Source: JAEUOS01 sp965279115 (GTDB lineage: Bacteria; Pseudomonadota; Gammaproteobacteria; Burkholderiales; JAEUOS01). From it: a DNA stretch of 64,000 nucleotides. How positions within the stretch are numbered: the stretch's first letter is position 1; each line of letters opens with the position of its first letter. The position numbers and the translations under genes are program-made. Positions 16,322 to 24,114 of this stretch are shown here, piece after piece. Location of the stretch: NCBI GenBank assembly GCA_965279115.1, contig OZ257137.1, positions 1,240,001 to 1,304,000 of the forward strand, read 5' to 3'. A model generated the notes under the pieces. That model was given only the letters and a program-made list of their open reading frames with translations. It was not told where the DNA came from and searched no databases.

Positions 16322-16966
16322 TCAGTCGCGGCCCGGCCGACGCCCGAACATGGCGCCAAGCATGCCGATGGCGCCGCCACGCCGCTGCGGGCCGGCTACG
16401 ACGGGCAGGGCCGGCAAAGATTCTTCGTCCCCGCCGATCACCCTGACCTCCCGTCCGACCAGGGAAGACGGATCGACCTCTTCAACTTCTTCACCGAATT
16501 GCGATACCACGTAGGCGCGCATGAACCACTTGAGGGGCTCGCTCCTGATGGCGGTAATGGTCGACCAGTCACCACCGAACCACCCGTTCAGAACGTCTTC
16601 GATGACGTACCACTCGTTTGAGACGATCGGTCCGCCCACGGCCCAATCGGAGGAAGGATGGTAGCTGCGCGGATCCCAGAAGCCGCTCTCGGGATCATGG
16701 CGCTCTGCCTGGGAATGGCGCTCCGGCACAGGCTTCAGGCCCGCCGACTTGGCCACCCAAAAATCCAGCAACGGTCCTTGAATGCGCTTGACTATCATGC
16801 GGTCTCCGATTCCCGTGAGGTATATCGTTGTCGGCGCGTCTTGCCGGGGCACGTCGATTCGTGACACCCGCAAAACATTCCCGTTGCCGGCGCATATCCC
16901 ATGCCATACGTGAGGGTCAACAAAATCAAGCGCTTGCCATTCCCCTTCGCGAAAAATCGAGATCAT
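16322..16966 (-). CDS. Hypothetical protein with DUF2591/NinX-like C-terminal part
   Basis: A 214-residue protein from the ATG at 16966; a second in-frame ATG at 17005 would span an inverted repeat. The N-terminal half (ISIFREGEWQALDFVDPHVWHG) is not recognised. The segment HPSSDWAVGGPIVSNEWYV followed by SEPLKWFMRAYVVSQFGEEVEEV resembles the phage-associated DUF2591 (NinX) pattern of S-D-W-x-x-GGPII and PLxxxMRxxVxxxFGEEV. The C-terminus RRGGAIGMLGAMFGRRPGRD is basic and glycine-rich. It lies immediately downstream of tRNA-Gly, a place where integrated elements often leave remnants. Confidence 0.55.
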   Translation of the reverse strand: MISIFREGEWQALDFVDPHVWHGICAGNGNVLRVSRIDVPRQDAPTTIYLTGIGDRMIVKRIQGPLLDFWVAKSAGLKPVPERHSQAERHDPESGFWDPRSYHPSSDWAVGGPIVSNEWYVIEDVLNGWFGGDWSTITAIRSEPLKWFMRAYVVSQFGEEVEEVDPSSLVGREVRVIGGDEESLPALPVVAGPQRRGGAIGMLGAMFGRRPGRD

Positions 16967-16967
16967 C

Positions 16968-17003
16968 GGGGCATTTGACCAATCGCGTAGGGGCAAATGC
17001 CCC
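16968..17003. promoter_or_regulatory. 10-base perfect inverted repeat at the 5' end of the NinX-like gene
   Basis: GGGGCATTTG (16968-16977) and CAAATGCCCC (16994-17003) are exact complements separated by 16 bases. They end 2 bases before the ATG at 16966. A hairpin here would occlude the translation start, or a dimeric protein could bind. Its presence argues for the 16966 start over the upstream ATG. Confidence 0.45.
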
Positions 17004-17079
17004 ATTCATGACGGGGGAAGCCATGCGCCAGCGCTGCTGGCAGGCGTCGAACGAATGGGGGGAAAGAAAGGAAGAACGC

Positions 17080-17153
17080 TGGAGCGGGTGAAGGGAATCG
17101 AACCCTCGTCGTAAGCTTGGGAAGCTTCTGCTCTACCATTGAGCTACACCCGC
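17080..17153 (-). tRNA. tRNA-Gly (anticodon CCC)
   Basis: On the minus strand the 7-base acceptor GCGGGTG pairs with CACCCGC. The D-arm GCTC/GAGC, the anticodon loop TTCCCAA between GAAGC and GCTTA, the 4-base variable region and the T-arm GAGGG-TTCGATT-CCCTT are all present. The 3' end TCCA is encoded. Loop positions 34-36 read CCC, decoding GGG. Its sequence closely follows the E. coli glyU type. TAAAAT lies about 10 bases upstream as a possible -10 element. Confidence 0.95.
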
Positions 17154-17208
17154 AGCGGCTTGGATTTTACGATGTTTTGCCTGCGCCTTCCATCCGTGCC
17201 CGCCGGCT

Positions 17209-17829
17209 TCAAGGATGGGCCGACAGCAGTCCGCCATCGAGTGCGCGCCACAAGTACATCGCCAGGTAGGACCGATAGGGCGCGGCCGCACCGGGATCGA
17301 ATCGTTGCCTGCGCCGGCTTCCACGCACATGCAGGCGCTCCTCGATCAGCGCCAGCGCACGCTGGATGCTGCCATCGGCCGCCGGAAATATGTCCTCGTG
17401 CCCAACATAGAACAGCGCGATGATGGACGCGGTCCAGTCGCCCAGGCCGCGATACTGCTTGATCGCGGCCATCAAGTCGTCCGGCGGCAGGCCATACCAG
17501 TGGTCCAGCGCCGCCGCGTCGCGCCCGACATGGACTGCGATGTCGCAGATCGTGCGCGCCTTGCTGCCGCTCAGGCCGCAGGCGCGCAGGCTTTCATGGT
17601 CCAGCAGCCACGATCCCGGCAACCGCGCCGCCTCTGCGCGGACACGGACGCGCTCGTAAATGGTCGCCGCCGCCTGCGCCGACAGCATCTGCCCTGCCAC
17701 CACGCGCACCAGGGCTTCGGGCAATGGAATGTCGCGGCGCTTGAGCTTCGGCACGGTCTTCATGCCGTCAAGCAGCCCGGCAATCTCCGGGCAGGAGGCC
17801 TGCAGATGCCGCTTGATCCTGATGCTCAT
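17209..17829 (-). CDS. DNA-3-methyladenine glycosylase-like HhH-GPD protein
   Basis: A 206-residue base-excision repair glycosylase of the AlkA/MAG superfamily in its short form. The helix-hairpin-helix is IKQYRGLGDWTASII (about residues 123-137), and the catalytic Asp is D152 in DIFPAADGSIQRAL. The VVAGQMLSAQAAATIYERV helix is typical. No FeS cluster cysteines are present. It removes alkylated purines from DNA. It stands alone between tRNA-Gly and the thiS gene, to which it is divergent. Confidence 0.87.
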   Translation of the reverse strand: MSIRIKRHLQASCPEIAGLLDGMKTVPKLKRRDIPLPEALVRVVAGQMLSAQAAATIYERVRVRAEAARLPGSWLLDHESLRACGLSGSKARTICDIAVHVGRDAAALDHWYGLPPDDLMAAIKQYRGLGDWTASIIALFYVGHEDIFPAADGSIQRALALIEERLHVRGSRRRQRFDPGAAAPYRSYLAMYLWRALDGGLLSAHP

Positions 17830-17914
17830 TGATGCCGGTCCCGGATGGATTGCGCGTGCCGATCATAGCCCAGCCGCGCGCGCCAAAGGCACGACGCGCC
17901 CATTCCGGCGGTCA

Positions 17915-17944
17915 TTGGCTCGGCTCCGCCCCGCTTCCGATAAA
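17915..17944 (+). promoter_or_regulatory. Possible sigma-70 promoter for thiSG
   Basis: TTGGCT at 17915-17920 and GATAAA at 17939-17944 with an 18-base spacer, giving a start of transcription about 40 bases before the thiS GTG. The match is moderate. No TPP riboswitch consensus is seen in the leader. Confidence 0.35.
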
Positions 17945-17993
17945 CTGGCGCCCTTCCCGCGTTGCACCCACCTTTTTTGCAAGAGCACCCGCA

Positions 17994-18197
17994 GTGATCG
18001 ACGTCACCGTCAACGGCGAGCCCCGCCATCTCGATTCCGGCATCTCCGTGGCGGCCCTGCTGGCGCAGATGGCGCTGGCCGGCAAGCGCGTGGCGGTGGA
18101 AAGAAACGGTGAGATCGTGCCCAAGGGGCGCCATGCGGAAACCGTTCTTGCCGCTGGTGACAAGCTGGAAATCGTCGCCGCGGTGGGTGGCGGCTGA
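17994..18197 (+). CDS. thiS: Sulfur carrier protein ThiS
   Basis: A 67-residue ubiquitin-like sulfur carrier for thiamine thiazole synthesis. The GTG start at 17994 gives MIDVTVNGEPRHL. It contains the usual KRVAVERNGEIVPKGRH and ends in AAVGGG, whose terminal Gly-Gly is adenylated and thiocarboxylated. It lies 14 bases before thiG in the thiS-thiG-trmB order common in betaproteobacteria. Confidence 0.94.
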   Translation: MIDVTVNGEPRHLDSGISVAALLAQMALAGKRVAVERNGEIVPKGRHAETVLAAGDKLEIVAAVGGG

Positions 18198-18211
18198 ATA
18201 GGAATACCGAT

Positions 18212-19021
18212 ATGGACATGACATTGAACGACAAGCCGTTCGAGATCGCCGGCAAGGTGTACCCCTCGCGCCTGCTGGTAGGCACCGGCAAGTACAAGGA
18301 TTTCGACGAAACCCGCACTGCCATCGAGGCCTCGGGCGCACAAATCGTCACCGTGGCGATCCGCCGCACCAACCTCGGCCAGGATGCAAGTTCGCCCTCG
18401 CTCCTGGATTACCTCCCACCTTCGAAATACACGCTTTTGCCCAACACCGCTGGCTGCTACACCGCCGATGACGCGGTGCGCACCCTGCGCCTGGCGCGCG
18501 AACTGCTTGACGGCCACTCGCTGGTGAAGCTTGAAGTGCTGGGCGACCCGCACACGCTCTACCCGAACATGCCGGAAACGGTCGCCGCGGCAAAAACACT
18601 GGTCGCCGACGGTTTCCAGGTGATGGTGTATTGCAGCGACGACCCCATCCTCGCGCGGCAGCTCGAAGAAATCGGCTGCGTGGCGGTGATGCCGCTGGCC
18701 TCGCTGATCGGCTCGGGCATGGGCATTCTCAACCCCTGGAACCTTTCGCTCATCATCGAAAAAGCACGCGTGCCGGTGATTGTCGATGCCGGCGTGGGCA
18801 CCGCCTCCGACGCCGCTATCGCCATGGAACTCGGCTGCGATGGCGTATTGATGAACACCGCCATTGCGGCCGCCAGGAATCCGGTGCTCATGGCTTCCGC
18901 CATGAACAAGGCGGTGCAGGCGGGGCGCGAGGCCTTTCTCGCCGGCCGCATGCCACGCAAGCTTTACTCCGCCACTCCTTCTTCGCCGACCGCGGGCATG
19001 ATCGCCGCCAAGGGCGCCTGA
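18212..19021 (+). CDS. thiG: Thiazole synthase ThiG
   Basis: Forms the thiamine thiazole phosphate from DXP, dehydroglycine and ThiS thiocarboxylate; 269 residues, TIM barrel. The Schiff-base Lys is in LVKLEVLGDPHTLYPN. Other marks are FEIAGKVYPSRLLVGTGKYKD, PLASLIGSGMGILNP and VPVIVDAGVGTASDAAIAMELG. The N-terminus and length are normal. It is followed after 63 bases by trmB. ThiE, ThiO and ThiC are not in the window. Confidence 0.97.
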   Translation: MDMTLNDKPFEIAGKVYPSRLLVGTGKYKDFDETRTAIEASGAQIVTVAIRRTNLGQDASSPSLLDYLPPSKYTLLPNTAGCYTADDAVRTLRLARELLDGHSLVKLEVLGDPHTLYPNMPETVAAAKTLVADGFQVMVYCSDDPILARQLEEIGCVAVMPLASLIGSGMGILNPWNLSLIIEKARVPVIVDAGVGTASDAAIAMELGCDGVLMNTAIAAARNPVLMASAMNKAVQAGREAFLAGRMPRKLYSATPSSPTAGMIAAKGA

Positions 19022-19084
19022 TCGCCACCGCCCAGCCGGGCGCCGCAGCAAGGAAAAGGCGCCGGTCATCGGCGTGGGTCCCAC

Positions 19085-19867
19085 ATGCAGAACACTGACA
19101 CCCCCGAACCGGATGCAACCCCGGCCACGGACCCCGCCGCGCGCCTGACAACGCAGTCGATCCGCAGCTTCGTGTTGCGCCAGGGACGCATGTCGCCGGC
19201 GCAAACCCGCGCCTATGAAACGCTGTATCCCCGCTATGGCCTGTCATACGTCGCAGGCCCGCTTGATTTCGAGCGAATCTTCGGTAGAGCCGCCCCCGTG
19301 GTGCTGGAAATCGGCTTCGGCATGGGCGAGACCACCGCACGCATCGCCGCCGCCTTGTCACAGACCGACTTTCTCGGACTCGAGGTGCACGCACCCGGCG
19401 TGGGCGCCCTGCTCAAGCTGCTCGAGGAAGGCAATCTCAACAACGTGCGCGTGATCCGGCACGATGCCGTCGAAGTGGTGCGCGACATGATCGCTCCCGG
19501 CAGCCTGGCCGGCATACACATCTTCTTCCCCGACCCGTGGCCCAAGGCGCGCCATCACAAGCGCCGCCTGGTGCAGGGGCCATTCGTCGCCCTGCTGGCC
19601 AGCCGGCTGGCCCCCGGTGGCTACCTGCATTGCGCCACCGATTGGGAAGAATACGGCCAGCAAATGCTGGAAGTCCTCTCCGCCGAACCCCTGCTCGAAA
19701 ACACGGCAGCGGGGTTCGCCGAGCGACCGGACTACCGCCCGCTCACCAAGTTTGAAAATCGCGGCATCCGCCTTGGGCATCAGGTGTGCGATGTAGTATT
19801 CCGCAGGAACACTAGAGCCACGACCGAATCCGGCAACGACACCACGAAACCACAAGGAACCTCATGA
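19085..19867 (+). CDS. trmB: tRNA (guanine46-N7)-methyltransferase
   Basis: A 260-residue SAM methyltransferase that makes m7G46 in the variable loop of tRNA. Motif I is VLEIGFGMGETTARIAAAL. The family-specific stretch is GIHIFFPDPWPKARHHKRRL, and the C-terminus has the TKFENRGIRLGHQVCDVVF pattern with the conserved T-x-F/Y-E. An N-terminal tail of about 25 variable residues precedes IRSFVLRQGRMSPAQ. The stop overlaps the start of the next gene by 4 bases (ATGA), indicating coupling. Confidence 0.96.
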   Translation: MQNTDTPEPDATPATDPAARLTTQSIRSFVLRQGRMSPAQTRAYETLYPRYGLSYVAGPLDFERIFGRAAPVVLEIGFGMGETTARIAAALSQTDFLGLEVHAPGVGALLKLLEEGNLNNVRVIRHDAVEVVRDMIAPGSLAGIHIFFPDPWPKARHHKRRLVQGPFVALLASRLAPGGYLHCATDWEEYGQQMLEVLSAEPLLENTAAGFAERPDYRPLTKFENRGIRLGHQVCDVVFRRNTRATTESGNDTTKPQGTS

Positions 19868-20472
19868 AAAAGCTTCGCAGCCTGGCATTGACGACGATTC
19901 TGCTGGCAGCCGCAGTGCCGGTGAACGCACAACTGCGGGCCCCGGCGCCACCGCCACCCGCGGCGGCACCAGGGCCGGGGCCGTCGGCGGGGGGCGCACC
20001 GCAAGGCCCGGCCGGCGGACCGCAGCAAGTCGATCCGCTGACCCGCGAATTCCGCGAATGCATACAGAAAGCCCAGGCAGCCATGCAGGCGGCCAAGGCC
20101 GATGACCCGGGTGCGGTCCACGCCTGTCTCACGGGGGAAATCAAGCGTCAGGACAGTCGCCTGGCCAATGCGACGCAGAAGGTCCTCAAGGTCATACCGC
20201 CCGATGGCAGGAAAAAACTCGAGACCGCCAATGCCGATTGGCGCCGCTATCGCGGCAGCGAATGCGCATTCATGGCCGACGAGAACGGCCCGCCGCCGGC
20301 CAACCTGCAAAACGCCGATTGCCGCCTGCGCATGACCGCCCTGCGCGCCGCCGATCTCGACAATCTGGCCGGCATGCTGTCGCGCCAGGAAGCCGCCTTC
20401 AAGGCGCAACAGGAGAACGCGGCGCCGGCACCCGCAACTCCCGGCGCAGCTCCGCCAGCCCCTGCCAAATAG
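19864..20472 (+). CDS. Secreted LprI/DUF1311-like protein
   Basis: A 202-residue exported protein: signal peptide MKKLRSLALTTILLAAAVPVNAQ, a Pro/Ala/Gly-rich linker to about residue 55, then a cysteine-containing helical domain (FRECIQKAQAAM, AVHACLTGEI, ADWRRYRGSECAFM, ADCRLRMTALRA) that fits the LprI/DUF1311 arrangement, with cysteines probably in disulfides. A second Ala/Pro tail ends the protein. LprI-type proteins inhibit lysozyme in some species, but this role is not established generally. The gene overlaps trmB by 4 bases and converges on uppP. Confidence 0.7.
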   Translation: MKKLRSLALTTILLAAAVPVNAQLRAPAPPPPAAAPGPGPSAGGAPQGPAGGPQQVDPLTREFRECIQKAQAAMQAAKADDPGAVHACLTGEIKRQDSRLANATQKVLKVIPPDGRKKLETANADWRRYRGSECAFMADENGPPPANLQNADCRLRMTALRAADLDNLAGMLSRQEAAFKAQQENAAPAPATPGAAPPAPAK

Positions 20473-20502
20473 CGATCTTGCCCGCGCGGTTTGCAGGCGC
20501 CA

Positions 20503-21333
20503 TCAGTTCGTCCAGGTCACCCAGCCGAACTGCCAGGTCACCAGCACCACGGCGCCAAAGACGATGCGATACCAGGCGAAAGGCTTGAAGTCGTGGGTGG
20601 AGACGAAGCGGATCAGCCAGCGCACGCAGGCATAGGCGCTGATGAAGGCCGTGATGAAGCCGGTCGCCCACATGCCGATGTCGTCCATCGAGAGCAGCGC
20701 ACGCTCCTTGTAGAGCGAATACAGCGATGCCGCCACCAGGGTCGGCACGGCCAGAAAGAATGAGAACTCGGTCGCAGCCTTGCGCGACAGGCCGAACAGC
20801 ATGCCGCCGATAATGGTCGCGCCGGACCGGCTGGTGCCCGGCAGCAGCGCGAAGGTCTGCGCGATGCCGAGCTTGAGCGCGTCGAGAGCGGTCATGTCCT
20901 CAACTTCGGCCACCCGCACCGGCCGTGCCGCGCGTCCCGCGCGCTCGACCCACAGGATGACAATACCGCCCAGAATGAAGGTGATGGCTACCGTGATCGC
21001 ATTGAACAGGTGCGCCTTGATGGCCTTGTTGAAGGCCAGCCCCAGAATGGCCAGCGGCATGAAGGCGATGGCCAGGTTGGTCCAGAAACGCCGCGCGCGC
21101 GGATCGGTCGCAATGCCGGTGAAGGCGCCCCACAGCCGCTGGCGGTATTCCACACATACCGCCAGGATGGCGCCGCTCTGGATGACGATTTCGAACAGCT
21201 TGGCCTTGTCGCCGACAAAACCGACCAACTGGCCGGCCAGGATGAGGTGGCCGGTGGAGGAAATGGGCAAAAACTCAGTGAGGCCTTCGACCACCCCGAG
21301 GATGGCGGCCTTGATCAAGAGCGGGATATCCAT
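20503..21333 (-). CDS. uppP: Undecaprenyl-diphosphatase
   Basis: A 276-residue polytopic membrane enzyme that recycles the cell-wall carrier lipid by dephosphorylating undecaprenyl diphosphate; also confers bacitracin tolerance. The two catalytic motifs are EGLTEFLPISSTGHLIL near the N-terminus and LLPGTSRSGATI in the middle (with the essential Ser and Arg). The C-terminus WYRIVFGAVVL is standard. The start follows the usual IPLLIKAAILGVVEG pattern. It is a single gene converging on the LprI-like gene. Confidence 0.96.
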   Translation of the reverse strand: MDIPLLIKAAILGVVEGLTEFLPISSTGHLILAGQLVGFVGDKAKLFEIVIQSGAILAVCVEYRQRLWGAFTGIATDPRARRFWTNLAIAFMPLAILGLAFNKAIKAHLFNAITVAITFILGGIVILWVERAGRAARPVRVAEVEDMTALDALKLGIAQTFALLPGTSRSGATIIGGMLFGLSRKAATEFSFFLAVPTLVAASLYSLYKERALLSMDDIGMWATGFITAFISAYACVRWLIRFVSTHDFKPFAWYRIVFGAVVLVTWQFGWVTWTN

Positions 21334-21481
21334 GGGCGGATTTTACCTGCCGCACTCGCTGCCTACGCTCCGGTTCGGCTGTTCCACAGAGAAATTGCAG
21401 CGCAATGGGTAATGATTTCCCGTGTTGCAACGACCAAACGGGTACGCCAGTCTGCGTCCAGCAAACCACCGGGTCAACTTC

Positions 21482-22120
21482 ATGCCAGATCGCCGCAAAT
21501 TCCTGTGCTCCGCCGCAACTCTTGCCACCGCGGCCGCCTGGCTTGTTCCCGAACGCGCGCATGCGCAAGGCACGACCAACATCATCGAGCTCAAGGGCGA
21601 TGTGCAGGTCAACGGGCGCCGCCTGCGCCCGGACGGCATCATCCAGACCGGGGATCGCATCCAGTCCGGGCCGGGCAGCACGCTGGGCTTCACCATCAAC
21701 CGGGATGCGTTCCTGATCCGGCCCAACAGCGACATTTCGATCACTCGGGGCGGCTCGCTGTTTGTGGCCGATGGCCTGCGCCTCATCACCGGCGCCGTGA
21801 TAAGTGTGTTCGGCCGCAGCAGCCAGCCCCGCCAGGTGATCGCGCCGACCGTGACGGCCGGCATTCGCGGCACCGGGTTTTACGTCGAGGCCCGACCTGA
21901 TTCAACTTACTTCTGCACCTGCTTCGGCGTCATTGACCTGAGCGCCGCGAATGGCACGCGCGAAACGGTCACCTCGACCCACCATGCGGCCCGGCGCATC
22001 CTGGCAGCCCCCTCGGGCGCTGCGGCGATCGTCCCGGCCCCGATGGAAAACCACGAGGATGCAGAACTCGACCAGTTGGCGGTTCTGGTGGGACAGCGCA
22101 CGCCCTGGTACCGGCGCTGA
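21482..22120 (+). CDS. Probable Tat-exported FecR-domain protein
   Basis: A 212-residue protein with an N-terminal MPDRRKFLCSAATLATAAAW that has a twin-arginine look (D-R-R-K-F-L), then cleavage near AHAQG. The body has ELKGDVQVNGRRLRPDGIIQTGDRIQSGPGS followed by FLIRPNSDISITRG and GAVISVFG, a FecR-type beta repeat. TVTAGIRGTGFYVEA is the second typical part. Unlike FecR regulators it has no transmembrane helix between cytoplasmic and periplasmic parts, and no ECF sigma gene is nearby. It converges on the MacB-like gene. Role unknown. Confidence 0.72.
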   Translation: MPDRRKFLCSAATLATAAAWLVPERAHAQGTTNIIELKGDVQVNGRRLRPDGIIQTGDRIQSGPGSTLGFTINRDAFLIRPNSDISITRGGSLFVADGLRLITGAVISVFGRSSQPRQVIAPTVTAGIRGTGFYVEARPDSTYFCTCFGVIDLSAANGTRETVTSTHHAARRILAAPSGAAAIVPAPMENHEDAELDQLAVLVGQRTPWYRR

Positions 22121-22136
22121 GCGGCCGGAAGCCAGG

Positions 22137-23381
22137 CTACTCGTAGCGCAAGGCCTCGATGGGCCGCAGGCGTGATGCCTTGCGGGCCGGGTAGAAGCCG
22201 AAGAAGATGCCGATGCCGGCGGCGAAACCGACCGCCAGCAACACGGCCTCGGCCTGGATTTCCACCCGCCAGCCGGCGAAGTTGCCGATCGCCGCCGAGC
22301 CGGCAAACCCCAGCAGCACACCCGCCAGGCCGCCAATCATCGACAGCGTCACCGCCTCGACCAGGAACTGATTGAGGATATCGCGGCCGCGCGCGCCAAC
22401 CGCCATGCGCAGGCCGATCTCGCGGGTGCGCTCGGTCACCGACACCAGCATGATGTTCATGATGCCGATGCCGCCCACCAGCAGCGACACGCCGGCAACG
22501 GCGGCCAGCAGGATGGTCATGATCTTCGACGAGGCCTCCTGCGCCTGCAGGATCTCGGTCAGGTTGCGGATGGTGAAATCGTCGTCCTGGCTGGATTGCA
22601 GGCGGTGGCGCTGCCGCATCAGGAGACGGATTTTTTCCTCCGCCTCGGACATCGACATGCCGTCGCGGGTCTTGATGGAGATGGTACCGACGCGGCGCTG
22701 CTTGCCGGCCTGGTTGCCGAACAGGCGATTGCGCGCGGTCGACAGCGGCACGAAGATCACGTCGTCCTGGTCTTGCCCCAGCATGCTCTGGCCCTTTTTC
22801 GCCAGCACGCCGATCACGGTGAAGGGCACCTGGCGCACGCGGATGGTCTGGCCGATCGCGTCGTCCGGTACAGCGGTCTCGCCAAACAACTTGGCCATTA
22901 CCGATTGCCCGATCACGGCCACCTTGCCCGCGCTGCCCAGCTCCGCCGCCTCGAAATCGCGCCCGCCCGCCAGCGGCCATTCGCGCGCCTCGAAATAGTC
23001 GTTGTTCACGCCGTAGAAGGTGGTCGACCAGTTGCTGTTGCCGAAAATCGCCTGGCCAGTGCCGCGTGTCGACGGCGCCGCCACCTGTACCTCGGGCACT
23101 TCGCGCACGATCGCGGCGGCATCGTCCTCTGTCAGCGACTGCGAGCTGCCGGCGCCGCCGCGCGCCCCGCCGGCCACGGTGGAGCCCGGGAACATGATCA
23201 TGATGTTGCTGCCGAGCGACTTGATCTGCTCCTCGACCCGCGCCTGCGCCCCGTTGCCCACCGCCAGCATGGTGATGACCGCTCCCACGCCGATGATGAT
23301 GCCCAGCATGGTGAGGATGGAGCGCAACTTGTTCACGCGCAACGCGTTCAAGCCGATGCGCAAGGTCGCCAGCAGGTTCAT
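22137..23381 (-). CDS. MacB-type ABC transporter permease
   Basis: A 414-residue membrane protein of the MacB/FtsX family. The N-terminal MacB_PCD begins LATLRIGLNALRVNKLRSILTMLGIIIGVGAVI, one TM helix, followed by a large periplasmic domain to about residue 280, then three C-terminal TM helices (LLAAVAGVSLLVGGIGIMNIMLVSVTERTREIG, the LSMIGGLAGVLLGF helix and one more). The ATPase is a separate gene overlapping by 4 bases, unlike E. coli MacB, in which both parts are fused. With the adaptor at 24115-25752 it should form a MacAB-TolC-like exporter. TolC is not encoded here. Confidence 0.92.
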   Translation of the reverse strand: MNLLATLRIGLNALRVNKLRSILTMLGIIIGVGAVITMLAVGNGAQARVEEQIKSLGSNIMIMFPGSTVAGGARGGAGSSQSLTEDDAAAIVREVPEVQVAAPSTRGTGQAIFGNSNWSTTFYGVNNDYFEAREWPLAGGRDFEAAELGSAGKVAVIGQSVMAKLFGETAVPDDAIGQTIRVRQVPFTVIGVLAKKGQSMLGQDQDDVIFVPLSTARNRLFGNQAGKQRRVGTISIKTRDGMSMSEAEEKIRLLMRQRHRLQSSQDDDFTIRNLTEILQAQEASSKIMTILLAAVAGVSLLVGGIGIMNIMLVSVTERTREIGLRMAVGARGRDILNQFLVEAVTLSMIGGLAGVLLGFAGSAAIGNFAGWRVEIQAEAVLLAVGFAAGIGIFFGFYPARKASRLRPIEALRYE

Positions 23382-24097
23382 GCCGTGGCCTCGGGCGCGG
23401 CGGACACCGGCTGGTTGACGCGGTCCTCGACGACACGGCCATCGCGAAAAGTGATGATGCGCCGCGAGAAATTGGCCACATCCTGCTCGTGCGTGACCAG
23501 CACCACGGTGATGCCTTCGCTGTTCAATTGCTGGAGCAGGGCCATCACCTCGACGCTGGTCTTCGAGTCCAGGGCGCCGGTGGGCTCGTCGGCCAGGATC
23601 AGGACCGGATCATTGACCAGGGCGCGCGCGATGGCCACACGCTGCTGCTGCCCGCCCGAGAGCTGTGAAGGCTGGTGGTCAAGGCGGTTGCCAAGCCCCA
23701 CCTGGGTGAGACGGCGCGTCGCGCGCTCGCGTCGCTGGCCCTTCGGAACACCGGAATACAAAAGCGGCAGTTCCACGTTTTCCAGCGCCGCGGTGCGCGC
23801 CAGCAGGTTGAATTGCTGGAATACGAAGCCGATACGGCGGTTGCGCACGCTCGACAATGCGTCGCCGGTCATGCCGGCCACGTTCTCGCCGGCCAGGAAG
23901 TACTCGCCTCCGGTCGGCGCATCCAGGCAACCGATCAGGTTCATGAAGGTGGATTTGCCGGAGCCCGAAGGCCCCATCACGGCCACAAACTCGCCGGCTT
24001 CGATCGTCAGCGAAACACCGTCAAGCGCCCGGACGACGTTGTCGCCCATGCGGTACTCCTTGGTGAGATTGCGTGCAACGACAAGTGGCTGGGCCAT
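23378..24097 (-). CDS. MacB/LolD-type ABC transporter ATPase
   Basis: A 239-residue cytoplasmic ATPase. Walker A is GPSGSGKST, the signature is LSGGQQQRVAIARAL, Walker B is LILADEPTGALDS and the switch His is in VVLVTHEQD. It drives the MacB-type permease encoded next, with which it overlaps by 4 bases. It starts 17 bases after the adaptor gene. Substrates of such systems include macrolides, peptides, porphyrins and lipopeptides. Confidence 0.95.
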   Translation of the reverse strand: MAQPLVVARNLTKEYRMGDNVVRALDGVSLTIEAGEFVAVMGPSGSGKSTFMNLIGCLDAPTGGEYFLAGENVAGMTGDALSSVRNRRIGFVFQQFNLLARTAALENVELPLLYSGVPKGQRRERATRRLTQVGLGNRLDHQPSQLSGGQQQRVAIARALVNDPVLILADEPTGALDSKTSVEVMALLQQLNSEGITVVLVTHEQDVANFSRRIITFRDGRVVEDRVNQPVSAAPEATA

Positions 24098-24114
24098 GGG
24101 TACCCGCTGATCGC

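Noticed and set aside
17080..17153. tRNA-Gly as the edge of an integrated island
   Set aside because: No copy of the tRNA 3' end, integrase or other phage gene is visible in the window. Only the NinX-like gene hints at it, so I do not call an attachment site.
17830..17993. Possible TPP riboswitch ahead of thiS
   Set aside because: The conserved CUGAGA and ACCUGAU-type elements are absent in this 164-base leader.
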